From the NCBI RefSeq assembly GCF_008831285.2, contig NC_045145.1, positions 20,600,040 to 20,664,039 on the forward strand: DNA of 64,000 bases. The letters run 5' to 3'. A program made the translations under genes and the position numbers. Shown piece by piece: positions 54,580-64,000 of this stretch; position 1 is the first letter of the stretch; every line of letters starts with the position of its first letter. This stretch comes from Nymphaea colorata. Its lineage: Eukaryota > Streptophyta > Magnoliopsida > Nymphaeales > Nymphaeaceae. A model generated the notes under the pieces. It had not been told where the DNA came from. It saw only the letters and a list, made by a program, of their open reading frames with translations, and made no database searches.

Positions 54580-56301
54580 GTTGGCTAATTTCTAGACAAA
54601 CTGCGTAGACGACTAGCCAATGTTTAATACCAATGATATTTAAATCGCAGGATCTGCAGACAACAAGGTTGTTTGTTTTTGAGTTAGATGGTGGAAGGTG
54701 GCAACAAGGCTCTAATGCATATTAAAGTAAAAAATTTCCAATCATATTATCAGCTACCTATCATTAAATTAGTTAGATAAACTTTCTTCCTTCTTTTTCT
54801 TTCCTTTTTTCCTTTGGCTGGCATTGAAGATTAGCTGCACAAGTACAGCTTACAATCAAATCACCATTGTAGGCTATGGCTTATTTATGAGATGTAGGCC
54901 CAGCACTCCAGGATATGGATGAATTTGTCCGTCTTATACTTATACTTCACCACAATGGCCATCTTCGAAGACACCAAAATTGACTCATAATTCTTTCGCG
55001 TGTTTGTTTCAAACGCTGCCCACTTTAGTCTTTACAACTATTTTTCTGGATTTGCTTTCCCCAGATTCATCCCTGTCCAGCAGACAATTGACAAATTTTA
55101 TGGTCGACAAAGCCATCCACGGCATTTGCACTTTCACTGCAAATCCATTATTTTCCTTGACAGCGGTGGATTTAGCAATTGCTTACAAGATACAGTGAAC
55201 TTATAGAGGTCTTTCTTTAATGAATAAGGAAATTATTTGTTACAGAAGACAGAAGCCCAATCTTTCGTGAAGGAGGCAAATCCGGTTCCAACAGTTCATC
55301 GTTTCTTTGAGGGCCTTTCAAACTCTCGAGATTGCAGTAAGGATGCATGAAAGATCGAATTGGGAGCTGCCTTCTTCCTAAATTTACATAAAATGGTATT
55401 AACTTAGAGGGACGGAAGACGATAATTTCCGTCATCTGAGGCTTCCACAATTGCCTGCAAGTATTATGCTGAAGTCATCGCTCGAGGACTTTGTAAACCT
55501 GCATGAAACCCGGTCTATCCGCTAGAGAAGTACACGCAAAGGGAAAAATGAAAACCGGCAGAATAAATGGCCACACGACAAAAAAGAAAAGTTGCAGCGT
55601 TGTCAATCCCTCGCTCTGAAAAGTCTGCTTCTTGTTATGAACATGCTGAAAGATTGTGACAGTATTGATGGAATTTTGCCTAAACCTCGAACTATGAATG
55701 CTAGCCTGCATTATTGTTCTCAACCATGTGAAGCTGACAACTTACCAATTCAAAGGAGGAGCGAGTCTGACAAAATCTGAGACTACCTTCCTCCCTCTAT
55801 GGGGTCAGGATCTGGGTCACCTTCTCCATTCAAACTCCCTTTTATCGGGTTGGCATCTGGGTCAACTTCTCCATCCAACTTGAGAGTAGTGTCAATCATG
55901 TTTCCCACATACACAATAATCAAATTAATTGCTAGACTTTCACCGGCCCAGCAGTCTGCTACGCCACTTGGAACTCTCGCTTCACCTTAGTGGCTACCAT
56001 TCCATTTAGCAATTTTTACAATCCATGTTCTTTAGTTGCAAACCGACGCCTAGACTTTGGCTCCCAAGAACAACTTGTCTAAAGATGCACGTGGGTGTTC
56101 ATGTTGCCTGATTGAAATTCACCTGTGGAAAAAGAAAGGAGTGCAAATCTTTTTTTCCATATCTACACATGTAAGCAGCTGAAAAAGGGAGAATGTAAAG
56201 GGTGTCAAAATGAAGACCCTGGTTAATGTTCCAACATTATTTGAATGAGCCTGTACATTGAGGACAAGATACAAATCCTTCTTAGGAATTCAAAACATTT
56301 A

Positions 56302-56467
56302 GGTTGCATTTGATGGCTTCAAATTTTAAATCCAAGGCTGCGTAAAAAATTGTATTTTGAAAGATCCTCAGTTCAAAAACCATGGTTTAAGGTTGGATGA
56401 AAGGAAGTTCGACCTTAAATCCATGGATCTTCACTACGAATCTCAGATCTGCAGTGAAACAAACTCA
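56302..56467. mobile_element. Harbinger-like MITE, 166 bp, diverged relative of 15609-15806
   Basis: The left end GGTTGCATTTGATGGCTTCAA corresponds to GAGGGCGTTTGATAGTCTCAA of the other copy. The right end read inversely is TGAGTTTGTTTCACTGC. TTA flanks both sides (56299-56301, 56468-56470). The terminal repeats are imperfect, so this is less certain than the first copy. Confidence 0.5.
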
Positions 56468-57532
56468 TTATGAAAATTACAGCAGAAGGAAAACCCCGTG
56501 TAGAACAGATAAAAGCAAAAGGGGACGTGGTAATTATTTATCCTTGACAATGTCTCTTAATTAGTACATTAAAAATTGTACCGATTTTCTCTTGACATAT
56601 ATTTCTCTTACTGGAGAAAGGGAGGACACGAAAGCAAAAACCGAGTAGCTTCTCAAGTTCAACATTGTTGGACAGGAATTTAACGAGTAACTCGCTCGGG
56701 AATTAGGTCGCGTCTGTACTGAGATGTAGCCCCAGAAACCAGAACCAGGAAGACCAAGTTACGCTTGATTTGTCCATGTACAAGCATTACGAACAATGTC
56801 TGATTTTTCAAACGAATCCACAGGCCTGGTCCATTGCGCCGGCTCGAAGCCTTCATCAAGAACTCAATAGAAAGTGTGCTTTCATGCCGTAAGGCCGATC
56901 AAAAGCGACTTCCTTTGTTTTCATATGAGAAAGGTGTGTACATACCCAGCAGGTCAAAGCAGAACATGGACAACATGCAATTTCTAATACCAATGTCAAG
57001 CCGGCTTTTGGATGAGATTCCTGGCTACTGGAACCCCAGCTCCACCATAAGCCCAAAACCGAACCATCTGAAGTTGCAGGCTCGCACTTTAAGCATTAAC
57101 GGCAACAGAAAAACCATCTCACCTTTGCCCCTATGCTTTGTTTGCCAGGCTTGAAGATCGTCAGAACCTGCAAATTATGCTGCTCAAACAAAAACTCTTA
57201 GCCTACCTTGGAGGAACCAGGGCGTGCACCGATTAAGCTTGCCAAAATGAGCATTAAATCAACGAATATGGAAGACATGGATCGTCAGATTTAAGCAACA
57301 GGCTCCAGAAGACGGAGGCAGAATTTACATCCCGTACAGAATATGAAGTATGAGAAAGGGGCTACATGCACCCCCACAAGAAAGAATCCAAAATGTGACA
57401 TGTAGTCACCTTTAAACAGAATTCCTTTTTTCTTTTTCCATCTACCAGGTAGCTTTGGTTTTTGTAACCTTTTTCCTCATGTACACAATTACAAGAATGG
57501 AATGAGTGACTCTTCCTATACCTTACAGTGCG

Positions 57533-60500
57533 TCAATATATAACAACTCGCAGCAGTCCTGGCTGCGGCTCACTATACTCCAGGCCTTCTTCTTCAAGCA
57601 GGTATCTCTCGACTGCAATTGGCAGCCTAGCAGGAGTGCGAGATCCTTTGGTTTGGTGCCCGTTTCCCACACAAATGTACACTTGCAGGCGTTGAGATGC
57701 TGTTCTTGCAGTGTTTCTGACAATGCTTAGCTCATGCTTGAGAACATGTATGGCTTCATTTACATGCAAGCCATTCAAATCGATCATGCGCTCTTGGCCT
57801 TTAACATAGCCTTGGATGTTAGAAGCAGAAGGATTTCTGGACCAAATGTAGGAGCAGCTTTTTTAGTTCAAATAAAATATCAGTGACATATAAATACACG
57901 TGACTGAGCAAATGAGCAGTCCGGTATTGCATCCATGCCTGCAAATAAAGGAAGAGACGACCAAGCTACCAACCTCTGCTGGAAAATAGATTCTCTGGCT
58001 TTCCCATGAGCAGCCTTCATATGCATATTGTGCAATTGCCCCTTTACACTCAGCTCTTTTGCCAAGGCTCTGTCTCCAATAAGATATGCCTGCCTTGCCT
58101 GTCAAAAGCACATCAGAATGTGTATAACAAGAAATCACAGGACAACTTTGAACTCTTGATGAGTTGAATTACATATTCAGTTTTTGTAACTCATGATATA
58201 ATGAATGGGCAAACATGGGAACCAACAAAATACAGCTGAATTTAGCTACTAGAGGTCTTTTCTCCTTTTGCCCATAAGGAATCAGAGACGTCACTTCTGT
58301 CATGTGATGGTCAGCCACAAGTTCACATCCACAGACATCAGGTACTCAATAACGAAGATATATAGAGAACCAGTGAAAGACCAGACAGAACTTGAATAGT
58401 TAAAAATATGAAACCATCACAGGTAAAGACGAACATCTTGAAAAGTGGAAACATTAACTCCATAATACAACTATGAGGAATCTTACTACATGGCACTTCG
58501 TTTGGGGGCTGGGGAGAGGAGGGTGAGGTGATTTAGTGTTGTTCTGCCAATAATGGTATGGAAACATAAACAAGTACATAAAAAAATCCATTGAAGGAAG
58601 AAAAACTGAAGAAGAAAGAAACAAAAGGGGAAAAATGGGTTCCGGACAACGAGAGGCAATGGGGATAGAGGATACGCAAAAGCTTGCGAAGAAGTAGTGC
58701 TTCTTATACTAAAAATAGTTAAAATTGCTTAACACTAGGTTATGCAACATTTATGTCTAGAGACTCTAGACTCCAATGAATTTCTGAACATGTTTGATGT
58801 TTGTACATGTGTAATGTGTTTGCCCAATAGCTTTCTTCACCTGGTGGAAGATGAAATTTACTGAAAATTTGGAGTTCAATATGCTCATATTTATGCCATC
58901 AAGACTAGTAAAAAAGTTTGGTGTCCTTGCAAGCAACCAGGAAGCAAGTCAGAGAGTTTTCTTAATAGGACACCTTTCCGACAACAAGCCTTGCAGGCCA
59001 ATTACCTGGTCAAAGTAAGCATTCCGGACATGTGCATGATCCTGAACTTCTTCCCTAAGCTCTGAATACATATTCGCTGCAGCTCCAATTTCGGCATGTG
59101 CAGATTCAACACCAGAGGTTAATATAATCCATTAAGAACATTGGAAAATAAACGAAAAAGAAAATAATAATGTAATAGAAAAAACTGGCCGCACAGTCAT
59201 TACCCATTACATCTCCAGTATCAAGCCAGATAGGAGCTCTGTGCCCCATGCCATAATTCTGCAATCTGCCGCCATTTAGGGATCTACTGTTTCCAGTAAT
59301 GGAGTTAGATAGATGCTGGGAAGTTCTACTTGTGCCTATACTCACCTCAGATGAACCATTTCCTTCATACTTCCAATGACCAGACTCTGGTGAGGCAAGT
59401 TTCTGTACCACTGATGCAAAATTTGTTGCATTTCTGGATGTTCCAGAAAAACTAGATTTCCCAGAAAGGAAACTTTCATTTTCGATTGACCTGTAGGGGT
59501 TGACAGGTTGCACAATATCATCCCCAGCATACTTTTGTAGGTCGTTCTGAGAATCTGCTACTGAAAGAGCAGAAAAGTCAAGGGTGCTGAGATTTGGAGC
59601 TGAGAAGGTTTTAGAACTGATATTTTGATTAAGCCCAGCATCCCCCTGAACCTGAAAATTGCAAACAGTAAAAGAAATGAAAGGAAAAGAAAAAATGGAA
59701 TTTAGCAATAACTCTTTCAAAGTCAACAGAAACCCAGCATCAACCAAGTTGAGACAGTTAGCAAACAGCAGTGACTCACTAACTAGCGACACGCTATTCG
59801 TTACAATGCAACTATGCAGTTTCACACAAACAATCTAGACAAGAGTGGAAGATAGTGACAAAAACTACAATACCTGAACGAATCATAAAATAATACTTGA
59901 TTTCAATTTTTTAGATATCTATCTTCATCGCATCCCCTCAGTAACACCACCTTGTTTGGAGAGTTGACTTAAAGTAAATTCATATATTTCGCTTGCACAG
60001 TACACATATCTTTGAAGATTTCCAGATAAAGATCAAATGACATTTTTGTTTAAATAGTATCTGGTAAAAAACTTAGTTATAACACCCTGAAAACATGGGC
60101 AACATCCAGTTACCACATTCTAATGCATACCGTTTACCAAGCTGGACCTAATATTACATTCTGCAGGTTCGAAGTTGGATAACACTGGTATTTGGTTGTT
60201 TCAAATCAAGATTCAGCTCAGCTCCCAAACTGTGATCTAGCCAATGACGCCTATCTGACCTAAAAGAAGCACCCAATCTGGTGCTTTGCCTTATGGGGCA
60301 TTCCAGAACAATGTCATGGATAGAGGAAGCATTTGAATGAACCAGTGTTAGAAAGTCGAAGCAAACCAATCACACAGAAATATCACATTATACAATTTTT
60401 TAGAAAAAATAAAAGGGAAAGACTCCAAAGAAAGTTCAAAAACATTTTAAAAATAAAAAAAAATGAATAGAATGTGGCACCCTTGAATCAGCCAGCCAAT

Positions 60501-61398
60501 TGAATCAATTTGTCATCAATTCCATCAGAATCAGCCGATTCAGGCCAAATGCCTAGTTCAAAACCTATTGACATCTTAACACATGATCCACACAAATCAC
60601 ACAGTGTCGTACCTCAAGCTGTGTAAGCATCTCAATAGTAGAGTTCAAATCACATCCACTGGCATAGTAAACCCCCGCGAGGCTTTCTGCAGCAAAACCA
60701 GGAAATTCTTTAGCCAGGAATGTCAAATGGTTAGGAAAGCTGTCATCAAGCCCCACATGTTCACTCAGAAAGCCGTTTGAGAACCCAGCACTCGAATCCC
60801 CTATTAAAGCAAGTTCTTCCCTTCCTTTGCTCAAATGCTGATTGTTATTCAGCAACTGTTTGTCCCATGGATTACTTGGCAAAGTTAACAAAGCTGATGA
60901 TGACTGTTCTTTTCCATATGCAGGAACATAGAACAACATATTCTCATTGTCGCTTTTATCATCAACCCCATGCAAAGAAATTTCCCGTGCCTTGCTCAGC
61001 AATTGACTGCTACTCATTGATGAAGAAAACCTAGACAAATCCATGCCATCATGCAATGACAAACCAGCTAGTGAGATCTCACTAGGCCCTGGCTGCTCAT
61101 CCCCAGCCATAAACTTGAAATCCGGAGTAATATCATCAGGAAGTTGGCGGCGCCAGTACTGGTGGGCCTCTTCATCAGACTTACTTGAAATAGTGGAATC
61201 ATTTCGGTCTAAAACTGCCTTGCCTGAGCTACCAGACCCACCAACCTTTGATACATCAAGATGATTAATGCTTCCAGAAGAAATCCTAAGCGCAGAAGGA
61301 ACAAATTCTGCAGCATTTGGATTTAAAGCTGTAGATTTGTTTAACACACTAAGCTTGGTGCTTGCGCTACCCTGAAGATCCTTAGAAGACAAGTTCAT
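57533..61398 (-). CDS. CID7: CID7-like protein: PAM2, CUE, DUF1771 and SMR domains
   Basis: Five coding exons: 61398-60613, 59651-59204, 59076-59006, 58098-57974 and 57836-57533, giving 577 aa in continuous phase. The PAM2 motif (TALNPNAAEFVPSAL, about 23-37) should bind the MLLE domain of poly(A)-binding protein. SDEEAHQYWRRQLPDDITPDF follows, then a CUE-like segment at about 221-262 (LTFLAKEFPGFAAESLAGVY). DUF1771 is at about 412-477 (ANMYSELREE, LAKELSVKGQLHNMHMKAAH). The SMR domain is at about 494-577, ending LLRVVIY. This is the order of Arabidopsis CID7. In SMR, the expected DLHG reads DLNG (Asn498) and the expected GTGHHT reads GNGHQT (Gln538). The third-exon acceptor (GCTGCAG/CGAATATG) was chosen to match family spacing; another AG lies 8 bases upstream and is out of frame. 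Start ATG 61398 begins MNLSSKDLQG. Confidence 0.92.
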
Positions 61399-61425
61399 TC
61401 TTAATTCTGATAACGACACATATAA

Positions 61426-63832
61426 CTGTATTGCACATACAACAACAAGAGAAAAGAACGCTCCTGAAAAGGTAAAGATGAAAGTAGCCAAAATCTTCTA
61501 ACCCAGGCCTGGAAAACAAGCACTGAAAAAACTGTTAGCAAACAAATAGATTAATCAACAGACTTACTGCAAAATGAATCATAGATGAAAAATCACAATA
61601 AAACAACCTTCTGCTTATCAGAAAACCATAGAAGAAAAGGAAATACAACCATCTCAATATTTGGAAATAGAGAAAAAAAGCAGAAAATTAAGTAATGGCC
61701 TTTTGCAGTTTTCTGAAACAAACACAGATGCCATAAACAGCTAGAGAGAAATTGGTTCAGTCTTCACTATTCACAGTTAACTACCTTCAAGTTTCAAGCA
61801 ATGCAGGCGATCGTTCCCAATACGTTTTGAGTGTATGAGGCCTATGCAATGTCATCAACTCTTTGAACTTCCAAAGAAAAAAATGTTCAAGATGTGATAA
61901 AAAGCAATTGTCCCTTTCAAGAAGGGATCAATATTTCTGTCGTTCAAATGATGAATACTTTCTTTCCCGTAGCTTTTACATATCCACTCATATCTACTGT
62001 TCAGTTCAAAAAGGATCTTCTTCTTACAAACCAGAAAGTGCTCCGAGAAAGTATATATTTTAATTGAAGGCCATCGTGTCTTGAATTCGCATCTAAATGG
62101 AAATCTAAGTTTCAGCTTGAACTAAAGTGAATAAGTTCCATAATAAATAGTATTGTCAAATAAACATCTGCTTGACCATTGGATAATGAGCCTGTAGTAC
62201 TGCATGACACCAACCATCAACATGCTGCTTTCCTTTTCCCTTGGAAGTTAAAATGGAAACTAACATTTCATTCTAGATAATGTTGAACACTGAACATAAA
62301 GCAAATGTAACTACTCATTATCTGTTCTGAGATCTCAGAAGGACTTGAAGAGTGCAGTTGCTGTGTTCAGAATAGAGATTGATAAGATTTATTTTCGATT
62401 TTAAAACATGAGCAGTAGTAAAGGAATCAAAGGCATATACAAGACAAAACACTAGAAAAAAAGAAACTTAGAACAAGCCAACTAGTATAACTAAATGAAG
62501 ACATGCAGATCAGTAATGTCCATTGAGAAAGAGCAGCACTACTGCAACAAAAGAATGATTTATGACAAAACAATAGAAGTGCCTTAGAAGTTAAAATTAA
62601 TCTAATTGCAGAATCAGCAGCTAGAGAAGAAGCTACATATGTTCATTTTCTTTTATATCCTTCAAGGACGATGATGCCAGGTGCTATTTCTAAGTTGACG
62701 GCAGAATGGTCTACTCAATTTACGTTCCCCAAAGCATCTGGACATGTGTTAGATGGACAGAAGCAGATACCTTGAAGACTTAAGCAGAGTTCACCTAGAA
62801 TACTCATAACAGAGAAAAACGGAATTATGAAAACCGGCACTGCATATGTATCCTTTCATAGTGTCCCTGGACAATCAAATGCAGTTCTGGGAGAGGCGCC
62901 TGCAGTGTTCCACATTTCTAGAGAATGACTACAAACACAAATCAGCGTTAAAGTCCTTTTTTCCTCGATAGATCCAAACACTAAGCAATCGGTCTTTTTC
63001 ATAAACTTGTAATAGAAGACAAAGAAGGACGAGAAATCTATCGTTCAACAGAAAAACGTGTAAATATTGAGCACATTCAGCAACATATTCAAAATGGCAA
63101 CAGAACACCCAAACAAAATTCAGTGAGAAAAGGTAACAATGGATCTGATATCCCTTTAAATTATTGCATCTAGAAGTTCTTTGAGCATCTGATTAGCAAC
63201 CTAGACTGATACTCAAGTCCTTCACCTTCAGTTTTTCCCAAACAGATTAAGCTAACAAAAGCAAAACGTTCAAATATTAGCAAATTCCAAAAACATTATC
63301 TCGGAGATTCAATCATATTTAACAAGAAGAACCTACTCTCACACTAACCTTTCCCTCGCATACACAACTAGATGAGAATGTTCAGAAAAGAAGATTTGAT
63401 CAAAGAAAGTAAAACCACAAGAAAACCTCAACCAAAAACACTCCCACAAAGGATGAAGCTAAAAAAGGAAAAATGAAAGCTTGAAGATGAAAAGTGACAT
63501 TAAACCTCCTAGAATTCTCTTCATTCGACCCTCACAATGCTTACCATCATTCGATGCAATCAGAAGTAAATAATATTTATGGAACATCACAACACAGTTA
63601 AGAAGAAGAAGTCAAAAGAAAATTCAGGTTCGCCATGAAGATAAAGAAACCAATCCAGGAAATGTACAACAAAAATTTAAAAGCAAACAGAGGAACATTC
63701 AGGATAAAACCACATCCAACCGTGAAAAGCAAAGGGGGAACGGAAGCTTCCGCTTCAAAACCCCCTGGTGAACAAAATTCTGCAAGAAACTAAATCATCA
63801 GAGCCGATTTCTCGGATCTACAGAGCTATACC
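61426..63832 (-). other. Probable leader intron(s) of the CID7-like gene
   Basis: Acceptor candidates before the start codon are CTTTTCAG/GAGCG (near 61465), GCAATACAG/TTATATG (exon start 61425) and CGTTATCAG/AATTAAG (61406). The AT-rich 2.4 kb upstream has no recognisable coding exon. Which acceptor is used, and whether there is more than one leader intron, cannot be decided from sequence alone. Confidence 0.5.
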
Positions 63833-64000
63833 TTTCCGCAGCTCAATCAGAAAAGTGATTGCAGTGTAGATGAACCAAGGAAGAACATCCATCAGCGAAT
63901 TGCCCAAAGGAGAGAAGACGGAGAAATTTTCTCTGACAAATTAAGAGAAGCAACCTTAGGGATTCAGGACCTCGAACGATCTTCCCCCCTCCAAAAACCC
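63833..64000 (-). other. Probable 5' leader exon of the CID7-like gene, with an upstream ATG
   Basis: The minus strand shows a TTCTCTCC/TTCTTCC-rich leader ending at the donor CTGCGGAAAG/GTATAGC near 63833. It contains an open upstream frame starting MDVLPWFIYTAITFL that stays open to the donor. The exon's 5' end may lie beyond the right edge. Confidence 0.45.

Larger units (their letters stand above)
53268..57532. other. Intergenic region upstream of MPK9
   Basis: The MPK9 leader exon or exons and promoter should lie at 53.3-54.4 kb; CT microsatellites at 54188-54211 and 54540-54577 mark that zone. The rest shows no supportable gene. A Harbinger-like MITE sits at 56302-56467. The right end is the 3' flank of the CID7-like gene. 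Confidence 0.5.

Overview
This window is nuclear DNA of a flowering plant. The evidence is intron-rich genes with GT-AG splicing, five protein families in their plant-specific forms, a microRNA168 locus, AT-rich intergenic DNA with long (AT)n and (CT)n microsatellites, and many short non-autonomous DNA transposons. The species cannot be fixed from the sequence. All five protein-coding genes lie on the minus strand. The MIR168 hairpin is on the plus strand.

Layout, left to right. (1) About 1.2-6.4 kb: the 5' part of an organelle-type RecG DNA helicase gene; its helicase exons lie beyond the left edge. (2) 6.4-16.2 kb: gene-free DNA with a 1.8-kb hAT-like foldback element (7601-9407) and a small Harbinger-like MITE. 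(3) 16.2-17.5 kb: a two-exon gene for a Cys-rich GPI-anchored plasma-membrane protein (At4g28100/At3g18050 family). (4) 17.5-32.9 kb: repeat-rich DNA with a dispersed family carrying the end motif GTGGCGGAGC, a second hAT-like MITE with a perfect 8-bp target-site duplication, and small tandem repeats. (5) 32.95-33.2 kb: TATA box and hairpin of MIR168, with an exact mature miR168. (6) 37.4-46.1 kb: a two-dsRBD double-stranded-RNA-binding protein gene, whose 5-kb first coding intron holds a composite repeat with a ~150-bp tandem array. (7) 48.1-53.3 kb: a TDY-type MAP kinase, complete over ten coding exons and close to MPK9. (8) 57.5-64.0 kb: a CID7-type protein (PAM2, CUE, DUF1771, SMR), complete over five coding exons, with upstream leader exons at the right edge.

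I reconstructed the exon-intron structures by hand. Reading phase is consistent across every coding junction given for the DRB, MPK9, CID7 and GPI-protein genes. The RecG model is secure except for the end of its first exon. The genes do not form an operon or an obvious pathway. MIR168 (which targets AGO1) and the dsRNA-binding protein both belong to small-RNA biology and lie about 4 kb apart, but this is probably chance. I found no new multi-gene system. The most unusual signals are a duplicated splice acceptor in the DRB gene, loss of two conserved histidines in the SMR domain of the CID7-like protein, and the well-delimited MITE families.
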